From assembly GCA_028873155.1 (NCBI GenBank), contig JAGWML010000081.1:1-11439 (forward strand): DNA of 11,439 bases. Reading direction: 5' to 3'. Position 1 is the stretch's first letter. Each line of letters begins with the position of its first letter. The stretch comes from Acidobacteriota bacterium. Its GTDB lineage: Bacteria; Acidobacteriota; Terriglobia; Terriglobales; Acidobacteriaceae. A program made the position numbers and the translations under genes. The notes under the pieces were generated by a model. The model worked only from the letters and a program-made list of their open reading frames with translations, was not told the origin of the DNA and did no database searches. This document shows positions 5,570 through 11,439 of this stretch, in pieces.

Positions 5570-7135
5570 ATGCCAACCGATGTGATTATGCCCCAGATGG
5601 GCGAGTCGATCTTTGAGGGCACCATTACCAAGTGGCTGAAAAAGCCAGGCGATGTAGTGCAGAAGGACGAGCCGCTCTTTGAAATCTCGACCGACAAAGT
5701 GGACGCGGAGATTCCCGCGCCTGCGGCCGGGGTGCTGCGCGAGATCAACGTGCCTGAGGGCGCGACGGTGCAGGTGAACACCGTGGTGGCAGTTCTGGAC
5801 GAGAGCGGAACGGCGGCGGTGAAAGCTGCGTCGGCGAAGCCGGAGAAGCCAGCCGCGCCGCCAGTAGCGGCAAAAGAGGCATCCGCACCTGCATCCGTCC
5901 TGAAGCCTGCTCCCGCTGCCGGGATTCCTGTGGTGATGCCGCAGATGGGCGAGTCAATCTTCGAGGGAACGATTACGAAGTGGCTCAAGAAGGCCGGCGA
6001 CACGGTGCAGAAGGATGAGCCGCTCTTTGAGATTTCGACGGACAAAGTGGACGCGGAGATTCCCTCGCCCGCGAATGGTGTGCTGACGGCCGTGTTGGCG
6101 GCTGAAGGCGCAACCGTCGAGGTGAACACGGTGGTCGCGGTGATTGGCGGGTCCGGCCAGGTAGCTGCGGGGACGACACACGCTGCGCCTGTTGCTCCTG
6201 CTGCCGCAGAGGCCACGGGACCGGAGCATGCGCCAATTCACGGGGCCAGGTTGCGCTCCTCGCCGCTGGTCCGGCGTATCGCGAAAGAGCATCACGTGGA
6301 TCTGAGCCAGGTGCGCGGAACGGGTTCGGAGGGCCGCATCACCAAGGAAGACATTCTGCGCTTTCTGAGCCAGCCGGCCGCAGTGCCGCAAACAGCCGCT
6401 GCGTCCGCGGCGCCATCTGTGCCCGCCATGACGGAGCGCGTGGAGCCGCTGAGCAAGATGCGCGCCATCATCGCGCAGCGCATGCTGGAGAGCAAACGGA
6501 TCAGCCCGCACGTGCATTCCGTGTACAAGGTAGACATGACCCGGATCGCGCGCCTGCGCGAGCAGCACCGGGCTGCCTTTGAGCACAAGCACGGCGTGAA
6601 GCTGACCTATATGCCCTTCATTGCGATGGCAGCGGTTGAGGCGCTCAAGCGGTATCCGATTCTGAATGCGTCGCTGGCTGACGGATCCATTCACTATCAT
6701 GCGCACGTCAACCTCGGCATCGCGGTTGCGCTGGAGTGGGGGCTGATTGTGCCGGTGATCCAGGAGGCGGAGCGGCGCAGCTTTGCGGAGATTGCGCGCG
6801 CCATCAACGACCTGGCCGGCCGCGCACGGAACAAGAAGCTCGTGCCGAGCGAAGTGGAGGGTTCGACCTTCACGCTGACCAACGCGGGCGTCTTTGGCGG
6901 GGAGTTCGGCACACCCATCCTGAACCAGCCGGAGGCGGCGATTCTGGCCATCGGCGGCCTGCGCAAGGAGCCGGTGGTGCTGACCGACACCGAAGGCAAC
7001 GACACGATTGCGATTCGGTCGATGCAGTACCACTGCCTCGGCTTCGATCACCGGCTGATCGACGGCGCTGACTCAGGCAAGTTCATGACGGAGTTCAAGA
7101 AGGCGCTGGAGAACTGGAACCGGCCGATCGACTGA
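5570..7135 (+). CDS. Dihydrolipoamide acyltransferase (E2) with two lipoyl domains, probably succinyltransferase type
   Basis: E2 is the core of 2-oxo acid dehydrogenase complexes. It passes an acyl group from E1 to CoA on a swinging lipoyl arm. The 521-residue product has lipoyl domain 1 (about 2-77, acceptor K43 in STDKVD), an Ala/Pro linker, and lipoyl domain 2 (about 120-193, K159). A second Ala/Pro linker leads to the peripheral subunit-binding domain (about 228-267). The catalytic core (about 288-521) ends with the active-site motif DHRLIDGAD, where H494 and D498 are the expected catalytic pair. The ATG at 5570 begins directly with the lipoyl domain and has GGAGA about 9 nt upstream; the in-frame start at 5486 would add an unconserved Arg-rich leader. 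No E1 or E3 gene is adjacent, so the substrate (pyruvate, 2-oxoglutarate or branched-chain) cannot be fixed; similar Acidobacteriota genes are often annotated sucB. Confidence 0.93.
   Translation: MPTDVIMPQMGESIFEGTITKWLKKPGDVVQKDEPLFEISTDKVDAEIPAPAAGVLREINVPEGATVQVNTVVAVLDESGTAAVKAASAKPEKPAAPPVAAKEASAPASVLKPAPAAGIPVVMPQMGESIFEGTITKWLKKAGDTVQKDEPLFEISTDKVDAEIPSPANGVLTAVLAAEGATVEVNTVVAVIGGSGQVAAGTTHAAPVAPAAAEATGPEHAPIHGARLRSSPLVRRIAKEHHVDLSQVRGTGSEGRITKEDILRFLSQPAAVPQTAAASAAPSVPAMTERVEPLSKMRAIIAQRMLESKRISPHVHSVYKVDMTRIARLREQHRAAFEHKHGVKLTYMPFIAMAAVEALKRYPILNASLADGSIHYHAHVNLGIAVALEWGLIVPVIQEAERRSFAEIARAINDLAGRARNKKLVPSEVEGSTFTLTNAGVFGGEFGTPILNQPEAAILAIGGLRKEPVVLTDTEGNDTIAIRSMQYHCLGFDHRLIDGADSGKFMTEFKKALENWNRPID
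5573..6145 (+). repeat. Tandem duplication encoding two lipoyl domains
   Basis: The segments 5573-5800 and 5927-6145 are diverged direct repeats inside the E2 gene. Over the best-conserved 45 codons I count 20 base differences in 135, and 13 of the 16 changed codons are synonymous. The two copies are thus held alike at protein level by selection. The second half of each domain has drifted more (for example REINVP against TAVLAA). Confidence 0.9.
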
Positions 7136-7150
7136 GCGGCGTCGCTGCTC
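7134..7150. terminator. Small hairpin filling the gap between two convergent genes
   Basis: GAGCGG (7134-7139) pairs with CTGCTC (7145-7150) around CGTCG, with one G-U pair on the plus-strand RNA. It overlaps the E2 stop codon and ends one base before the stop codon of the convergent propeller gene. There is no T-run. It may serve as a weak terminator, mainly for the plus strand. Confidence 0.35.
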
Positions 7151-8140
7151 TCACTTGCCCCGCGCCCAGGCCAGCCCGTCTGTGCCGAGGCCGGTGGAAA
7201 AGTACCGCCTGGTCTGCCAGGAGCGCAGGTCAATCTCGGCTACCTGATGGCTGCCAATACAGGAGACGAAGGCCAGCTTGCCGTCGGGACGGATGAGCAC
7301 TTCCTGCGGGGACTTGCCGACCTCGATGGTGCGCGCGACGGTCATGGTCTTGAGGTCCACGACAGCGACCGCGTTTTTGTCGGGAACTGCGATCAGCAGC
7401 CAGCGGCCGTCGGGCGTGGGCGCGCTGCCGTAGCCGGTACCTACCAGCGGAATCCAGCGCACGACTTCGTTCTTTTCGGTGTCGATGACGGCGATGCGGG
7501 GCTGTGTCTGGTCGGCGGTGAAGACCCACCGATCGTCCATCGAGATTGCGATGCGCTGCGTATTGGAGGAGATCGGGATCACCTTGAGCAGCGTGCGCGC
7601 CTGCAAATCGAGGACGGAGACGGTGCCGGGGCCAACGTTTGCGGTGTAGCCTAAGCGTCCGTCGTGAGAGATGGCGAGCATGTGGCTCGAAGATTGACCA
7701 GTGGGGATGGTTCCGACGATCTTGAGCGTGGCGGGGTCAAGGATGCTGACAGTCTTGTCGAGTTCCGTGGTGACGTAGAGCAGCCCGTCCTTTGGGCCAA
7801 AGACCGGGCAGTGGGGCCGCACGCCGTGGCCGAAGTCCATGCGGCCTGCGACTTTTTCTGTGGCGATGTCGATGACGACGAGCGCGCGACCGTCCGTGCC
7901 GGGTTTGTCGACGCCGGAGTCTCCGTAGACTGGCACATAGGCTCGGCGGCCGTCTGGCGAAGCGGCCACCTCGTGCCCTGTGACTCCACCCTCGGCGACG
8001 GAGGCGGTAACGACGCCGGTGGATGGATCAACGATGCCGAGGCTTGCCAAGCCCTTCTGTGCGACAAGCAGGCGAGGCTGCTGTGCCACTACTGGCGCTG
8101 CCACTACAAGCAGAACGGCGGTGAGAAGCGTTGTTTGCAT
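7151..8140 (-). CDS. Secreted YVTN-type beta-propeller repeat protein (YncE-like)
   Basis: The product has 329 residues with a clear signal peptide (residues 1-20, TLLTAVLLVVAAPVVAQ, probable cleavage after AQ). The mature part is a chain of roughly 40-residue repeats of the kind YVTTELDKTVSILDPATLKIVGTIPTG (written here in parts: YVTTELDKT, VSILDPATL, IVGTIPTG). Each repeat has a surface strand, a VxVLD core and a TIPVG-like close, as in seven-bladed YVTN/YncE propellers. I see about seven blades, with SPDGRRAYV, YTANVGPGTVSVLD, VFTADQTQPRIAVID and LIRPDGKLAFVS marking some. Such proteins bind ligands or partners in the periplasm; no enzyme residues can be assigned. The ATG at 8140 has only a G-rich stretch as ribosome-binding site. 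It lies 90 bp downstream of the membrane protein gene and may be read with it, although a -10-like TATAGT lies just upstream. Confidence 0.88.
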   Translation of the reverse strand: MQTTLLTAVLLVVAAPVVAQQPRLLVAQKGLASLGIVDPSTGVVTASVAEGGVTGHEVAASPDGRRAYVPVYGDSGVDKPGTDGRALVVIDIATEKVAGRMDFGHGVRPHCPVFGPKDGLLYVTTELDKTVSILDPATLKIVGTIPTGQSSSHMLAISHDGRLGYTANVGPGTVSVLDLQARTLLKVIPISSNTQRIAISMDDRWVFTADQTQPRIAVIDTEKNEVVRWIPLVGTGYGSAPTPDGRWLLIAVPDKNAVAVVDLKTMTVARTIEVGKSPQEVLIRPDGKLAFVSCIGSHQVAEIDLRSWQTRRYFSTGLGTDGLAWARGK

Positions 8141-8166
8141 GGGGCGCCCCCGGCAGGTACGCAGCC

Positions 8167-8172
8167 ACTATA
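8167..8172 (-). promoter_or_regulatory. Possible -10 box upstream of the propeller gene
   Basis: The minus strand reads TATAGT here, 26 nt before the ATG at 8140. The nearest -35-like hexamer, TTGGCA (8187-8192), is only 14 bp away, which is too close for a good sigma-70 promoter. A 5-bp inverted repeat (8173-8177 with 8185-8189) lies between them. Weak support for a separate promoter. Confidence 0.25.
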
Positions 8173-8230
8173 GCACCCGAGCATGGTGCCAACATGGCTG
8201 GAATGTGCGCAGCGCGAGAGCACAGGTCGA

Positions 8231-8956
8231 TCAGGAGCGGGCGAGCGGCAGGCGCCAGCGGCTGAGCAGATAGGGTGCCGAAACGAGCGACAGAACTGCA
8301 AGCGCATAGAGCAACTGACCCAGGACGAACCCGTGCGTGGGACCGAAGAAGAAACCCATGCGGATGTGACCGAGGCCGTGAGGAACCATGGTACGACTGG
8401 CTTCGATGCGGGCCGTCGCGCCCATCCAGGCGATAAGCAGCCAGGCAACGAGCGGCCAGGCAGCCTTCACCCGCTGCCGTAGCGCAACCAGCGCGACTCC
8501 CCATCCGATGAGCACCGGAGCAAAGAAGTAATAGAATCTGCCCGCTTGAAAGTAGAGATTCTCGACGCTGAACATGGACGCGGGAACGCGCGCGCCGAAG
8601 GGTGTGTCGGCCTGGGGCAGGAAGAGATGCCAGCCGCACCAGAGATAGACGCACGCGACGAGGTATGCCCCAGCGAGCGCGCACACCGGCGCACAGCAGA
8701 AGACGAGCCAGGGCGCACGGGCGCTCCACGAGAGGAACTCGCGCCGGGCTGTCATTGCGCTGGCGAGATCATCGATGGCGCCCAGGCGCGCGAGGGCGGC
8801 GGCGCTGGCATCCGCGGAGCTGCGCCCGGATTGCTTTTCCTCTGCGAGGAGGTCACCGAGGTGGTCCTCAAGCTCAGCGAGATAGCGTCGTACATGGCGC
8901 GGCGCAACGCCGGCGCGGAGCAGACGTTCACGCAGGTTCCGGAAAAGAGGCTCCAT
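8231..8956 (-). CDS. Membrane protein with N-terminal HAAS-like domain, partner of PadR
   Basis: The 241-residue product has a soluble helical N-terminal domain (about 1-75) containing the pattern RYLAELEDHLGDLLAEE and ALARLGAIDDLASAM. This resembles the HAAS/DUF1700 or permease-prefix domains that accompany PadR regulators. About four hydrophobic segments follow (about 83-107, 141-160, 166-182, 210-232). The ATG at 8956 has AAAGGAG 6 nt upstream and overlaps the 3' end of padR by 29 nt, so the two are translationally coupled. In known pairs the membrane protein is a regulatory target or co-acting partner of PadR. Here its ligand or transport role is unknown. It has none of the FtsX or MacB permease core that often follows a permease-prefix domain, so it is not a full transporter. 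Confidence 0.8.
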   Translation of the reverse strand: MEPLFRNLRERLLRAGVAPRHVRRYLAELEDHLGDLLAEEKQSGRSSADASAAALARLGAIDDLASAMTARREFLSWSARAPWLVFCCAPVCALAGAYLVACVYLWCGWHLFLPQADTPFGARVPASMFSVENLYFQAGRFYYFFAPVLIGWGVALVALRQRVKAAWPLVAWLLIAWMGATARIEASRTMVPHGLGHIRMGFFFGPTHGFVLGQLLYALAVLSLVSAPYLLSRWRLPLARS

Positions 8957-9293
8957 GGGATTCTCCTTTGAGCATGCACTCGACGGCCTGGGTCAACTGC
9001 ATCCACTGCTGAGAAAGGCCGGACAAGCGGCGCGCGCCCGCTCTGGTGGCGGTGTAGTAGATGCGGCTGCGTCCGTTCACGGTCCTGCGCCGTGAGCGGA
9101 TAGCCCCTTCCTCTTCCAGTGCGTGCAGCACCGGGTACACGACGCCTTCGCCTGCTGCAACCACAGCATTCGTACTGGTACGGATGGCCTGCACGATCTC
9201 GTAGCCGTACATTTCGTTGCGCTCCAACAGGCTGAGGATGAGCAACTCGGGAATGCCGTTCATGAAGTGCGGGTTTGCCGCGCGAGGCTTCAT
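8928..9293 (-). CDS. PadR family transcriptional regulator
   Basis: The 121-residue product is a typical small PadR (subfamily 2): a winged-helix domain from ELLILSLLERNEMYGYEIV (about 16-34) through GEGVVYPVLHALEEEGAI (about 48-65) to RIYYTATRAGARRL (about 77-90), then a single dimerisation helix. PadR proteins are dimeric repressors that respond to small molecules or stress. I chose the ATG at 9293 because a well-placed promoter puts the transcript start within a few bases of it. A TTG at 9320 lies upstream of the expected transcript start. An ATG at 9263 lacks a ribosome-binding site but cannot be excluded. The stop lies inside the start of the membrane-protein gene. The inverted repeat in its own promoter suggests autorepression. 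Confidence 0.9.
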   Translation of the reverse strand: MKPRAANPHFMNGIPELLILSLLERNEMYGYEIVQAIRTSTNAVVAAGEGVVYPVLHALEEEGAIRSRRRTVNGRSRIYYTATRAGARRLSGLSQQWMQLTQAVECMLKGESHGASFPEPA

Positions 9294-9301
9294 CGACGAT
9301 G

Positions 9302-9330
9302 AGCATACCTCGAACTGCAAGGTATTGCAA
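9302..9330 (-). promoter_or_regulatory. padR promoter (-35 TTGCAA, 17-bp spacer, -10 TATGCT)
   Basis: On the minus strand TTGCAA (9325-9330) and TATGCT (9302-9307) are separated by exactly 17 bp. Each matches four of six consensus positions. Transcription should start near 9295, within about two bases of the padR ATG at 9293, so little or no 5' leader would remain. No Shine-Dalgarno sequence lies at normal distance, which agrees with leaderless translation. Confidence 0.6.
9305..9325. promoter_or_regulatory. Candidate PadR operator, inverted repeat ATACCT-N9-AGGTAT
   Basis: A perfect 6-bp inverted repeat with nine bases between the arms spans the spacer of the padR promoter. It overlaps the upstream half of the -10 box and the last base of the -35 box. 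Bound protein here would block RNA polymerase. The length of about 21 bp and the dyad form fit a PadR dimer. That PadR binds it is inference. Confidence 0.55.
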
Positions 9331-9380
9331 GCTGAAGATAGCGCAGACCGTCCCCAGTGCTTTCCGGTACCCTCCTAGGT

Positions 9381-9995
9381 ATGACCCTGCCCGCGGGCGA
9401 CGCGCAACTCGTGCAGATTCTGGATGTCGCGTTGGCTGAGGCCGCGCGGTGCGCTGGATCGTGGCTGGCCTGCAGGCCCGGGTGTACGCAATGCTGCCAT
9501 GGCGTATTTGCGATCAACGCGCTGGATGCCGAGCGGCTGCGCGCGGGCTTGGAGGTGCTGCGTACGGTTGATGCAGCGAAGGCGCAGGAGGTTGTGGAGC
9601 GCGCACACGCGTTTGTGGCGGAGTATGCGGCCAGCTTTCCAGGCGATGCGGAGACGGGTGTGCTGGGCAGGACTGACGAGGACCAGGCGCGCTTTGAAGA
9701 GTTCGCCGACGATGCGCCGTGCCCCGCGTTGAATCCGGCCACTGGGCTTTGCGATGTGTATGCGTGGCGGCCGATGACGTGCCGCGTCTTTGGGCCGCCG
9801 ACGCGCGCGGAGGACGACGGCGCGCTGGGCTGCTGCGAGCTGTGCTTTGTGGGCGCAAGCGACGCGGAGATTGCCGCCTGCGAGATGCCCGTGACCCACG
9901 CTCTGGAGGCGCGGCTGACGGAGGAGACGGGGCGGAGCGGCGAGACGATCGTGGCGTTTGCGCTGCTGGGGAAGCTGCCGGAGATGCAGAGGTAG
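9381..9995 (+). CDS. YkgJ family cysteine-cluster protein
   Basis: The 204-residue product has the YkgJ signature C31-x3-C35-x2-C38-C39 near the N-terminus (CRPGCTQCC). Further cysteines follow at C114, C124 and C134 in a CPAL-x6-C-x9-CRVFGPP segment, the second half of the same pattern. An extra group C151, C152, C155 and C167 comes after. The family is thought to bind zinc or an iron-sulfur cluster, but no reaction is established. The ATG at 9381 is chosen over the in-frame GTG at 9357, which would add eight unconserved residues; neither has a clear ribosome-binding site. No signal peptide or membrane segment is seen, so it is cytoplasmic. It runs divergently from padR, with 87 bp between the start codons, and precedes ylxP by 80 bp. 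Confidence 0.85.
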   Translation: MTLPAGDAQLVQILDVALAEAARCAGSWLACRPGCTQCCHGVFAINALDAERLRAGLEVLRTVDAAKAQEVVERAHAFVAEYAASFPGDAETGVLGRTDEDQARFEEFADDAPCPALNPATGLCDVYAWRPMTCRVFGPPTRAEDDGALGCCELCFVGASDAEIAACEMPVTHALEARLTEETGRSGETIVAFALLGKLPEMQR

Positions 9996-10075
9996 CGTCT
10001 TTCGCTCCAACGGGTTGTGGTTCGGCATAGAATGGACAGCCAGACAGCCTCCTGCTGCCGGGGAGATGGCCCGCG

Positions 10076-10372
10076 ATGGCCGTTGCGCACCTTACGCTTG
10101 AGCTCCGCATTGAACACGCGCAGTCGCTGAAGGATCGGCGGCAGGTGGTGCGGTCGATGAAGGACCAGTTGCGCCAGGGATTCAACATCAGCGTGGTGGA
10201 GATGGACGAGGCAGTGACGTGGCAGTCGGCGACGCTGGGTATCGTGGCGGTTTCGCGATCGCGCGATTATCTGCATGGGCTGGTGGAAGAGGTGGAGCGG
10301 GCCGCGCGGCGCATGGCCAACGAACAGGGCGCGGAACTTACGGATTCCTTCTGGGAATACCTCGAAAGTTGA
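10076..10372 (+). CDS. ylxP: DUF503 family protein YlxP
   Basis: The 98-residue product matches DUF503/YlxP: an opening strand VAHLTLELRIEHAQSLKDRR, then RQVVRSMKDQLRQGFNISVVEMD and a closing W-E-Y-L segment. The family is small, cytoplasmic and of unsettled function. In many bacteria it lies between infB and rbfA. Here rbfA follows 81 bp downstream, as expected, but the gene on the left is the YkgJ-type gene, not infB. The ATG at 10076 has GGGGAG about 10 nt upstream. A TAGAAT at 10028-10033 could be a -10 box, but no -35 partner is visible. Confidence 0.9.
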   Translation: MAVAHLTLELRIEHAQSLKDRRQVVRSMKDQLRQGFNISVVEMDEAVTWQSATLGIVAVSRSRDYLHGLVEEVERAARRMANEQGAELTDSFWEYLES

Positions 10373-10453
10373 TGGGCGCTGGCGCGGGAGCGGGCTCGGT
10401 CAACGGACAAGCCTCTGCTATCCTATGAGGTTTACCTAAGGGGATTACCAGAG

Positions 10454-10843
10454 ATGCCGGAGCACAGAGGCCGCAAGCACCATCAGGATCGCGTGGCCGA
10501 GACGCTGCGTGAGGAGATTGGCGCGATGATCGAGGGCGAGCTCTCGGACCCGCGCATTGCCTTCTGTTACGTCAGCGAAGTGGTGCTGAATCCGGGCGGC
10601 AAGTCGGCGCGGGTGTATGTGGCGCTGGACTCGGCCGTACCGGAGATTGCGCACGCCGAGGAAGAGACGGTGGCCGGGCTGGAGGCCGCCAAGGGCTACA
10701 TTCGCTTTGAGCTGAAGGAGCGGATGGGCGTGCGTCATGTGCCGGAGCTGAGCTTCTTCGCGGACCGCTCGGGGCGGTTTCAGGCGCGCATCGACGAGTT
10801 GATGAGCCGCTCGCGCAAGCGGCAGAAGACGCCGCAGGGGTAG
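10454..10843 (+). CDS. rbfA: Ribosome-binding factor A (RbfA)
   Basis: RbfA binds the 30S subunit and helps mature the 5' end of 16S rRNA, and it supports growth in the cold. The 129-residue product has the usual size and KH-like layout. A basic start leads to RVAETLREEIGAMIEGELSDPRI (in parts: RVAETLREEIG, ELSDPRI), then SEVVLNPGGKSARVYVAL and a C-terminal RHVPELSFFADRS. The typical family ending VPELxFxxDxS is visible at about residues 96-107. The ATG at 10454 has AAGGGG about 10 nt upstream. The stop codon is 3 nt before the ATG of nrnA, so the two are surely co-transcribed. Confidence 0.95.
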   Translation: MPEHRGRKHHQDRVAETLREEIGAMIEGELSDPRIAFCYVSEVVLNPGGKSARVYVALDSAVPEIAHAEEETVAGLEAAKGYIRFELKERMGVRHVPELSFFADRSGRFQARIDELMSRSRKRQKTPQG

Positions 10844-10846
10844 CGG

Positions 10847-11439
10847 ATGCGGGTTCCCAAGAGTGTGAATGGACCGACGCAGAGAGCAGAGACAGGGCCT
10901 GAACAGGTCGAAGCGATTCTGCGCGTGCTGCGGGAAGGGGAGCGTTTTCTGGTGTGCTCGCACTCGCGGCCGGATGGCGATGCGGTGGGCAGCATGCTGG
11001 CCATGGGGATGCTGCTGGAACAGATGGGCAAGGGCGCCGATCTGGTGACGGCGGACCGCATTCCTGCGGTGTATCGCGGTCTGCCGCGGGCGGATGCGAT
11101 CCGGACGGCGATGCGGGTGCATGGGCCGTATGATGCGGCGATTCTGCTGGAGTGCGACAGCTTTGAACGGACCCGGCTTCTCGGGCTCGATCCGTTCTTC
11201 ATCATCAACATCGACCATCATGCCAGCGGACACGCATGGGGCGATGTGAACTGGATCGACCGCAAGGCGGCGAGCGCAGGCGAGATGGTGCATCGACTGG
11301 CGAAGGCTGCCGGAACGACGCTGACGCCCGAGCTTGCGACCTGCCTGTACACAACGGTGCTGACGGATACGGGCGGGTTCCTGTACGGATCGATGCAGGC
11401 CTCCACGTTCCGGCTTGCGCAGGAACTGGTGGAGGCGGG
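10847..11439 (+). CDS. nrnA: Bifunctional oligoribonuclease / pAp phosphatase NrnA (DHH family), 3' end outside window
   Basis: The frame is open from the ATG at 10847 to the window end (197 full codons). It carries the DHH phosphoesterase motifs in order: motif I H39-SRPDGDAVGS with D43 and D45, motif II D104 in LLECDS, motif III D123-H124-H125 in NIDHHASGH, and motif IV D174 in TDTGGF. These residues bind the two metal ions. NrnA degrades 2-5 nt RNAs and dephosphorylates 3'-phosphoadenosine 5'-phosphate. Full proteins are about 310-350 aa, so roughly 40% including the DHHA1 domain lies to the right. The start has no strong ribosome-binding site of its own (GGGG overlaps the rbfA end) and follows the rbfA stop by 3 nt, suggesting coupled translation. 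A RecJ-like role is less likely, since RecJ is larger and has different spacing. Confidence 0.92.
   Translation, partial: MRVPKSVNGPTQRAETGPEQVEAILRVLREGERFLVCSHSRPDGDAVGSMLAMGMLLEQMGKGADLVTADRIPAVYRGLPRADAIRTAMRVHGPYDAAILLECDSFERTRLLGLDPFFIINIDHHASGHAWGDVNWIDRKAASAGEMVHRLAKAAGTTLTPELATCLYTTVLTDTGGFLYGSMQASTFRLAQELVEA

Noticed and set aside
5954..7051. 365-codon open frame on the minus strand opposite the E2 gene
   Set aside because: Low-complexity, Arg/His-rich translation over a clearly real acyltransferase core; no family features.

Overview
The window is 11.4 kb of high-GC bacterial chromosome, densely packed with genes. No stretch longer than about 260 bases lacks a gene. Gene content points to an Acidobacteriota soil bacterium, probably class Terriglobia: a stand-alone quinol nitric oxide reductase, lipB beside a dihydrolipoamide acyltransferase with two lipoyl domains, a PadR regulator paired with a membrane protein, and an ylxP-rbfA-nrnA string. 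That placement is inferred from gene content and base composition, not from a marker gene. I see no rRNA, tRNA, CRISPR array, insertion sequence or prophage gene.

Layout, left to right. Positions 1-526 hold the 3' end of der (ribosome-assembly GTPase). It converges with a small exported cupin gene (542-988, minus strand). A 258-bp divergent spacer leads to norB (1247-3532, plus), a one-subunit nitric oxide reductase, closed by a strong 11-bp inverted repeat. Next come a DUF488 protein (3651-4010), a very short M50-type membrane metalloprotease (4179-4556), lipB (4653-5480) and an E2 acyltransferase (5570-7135), all on plus. LipB supplies the octanoyl group that becomes the lipoyl arm on E2, so this pair is a substrate-enzyme neighbourhood.

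From 7151 to 9293 the minus strand carries, in transcription order, a PadR repressor, a membrane protein whose start overlaps the padR end by 29 nt, and a secreted beta-propeller protein of the YVTN/YncE type. The padR promoter is the best regulatory signal in the window. A -35/-10 pair with a 17-bp spacer encloses a perfect 6-9-6 inverted repeat, and the ATG lies about where the transcript should start, so the mRNA may be leaderless.

From 9381 to the end the plus strand carries a YkgJ-type cysteine-cluster protein, then ylxP (DUF503), rbfA and the 5' part of nrnA (DHH-family nanoRNase/pAp phosphatase). This is the familiar translation and RNA-turnover neighbourhood.

I did not find a convincing undescribed system. 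The points most worth a second look are the padR promoter/operator, the minimal M50 protease, the twin lipoyl domains next to lipB, and the repeats around norB.
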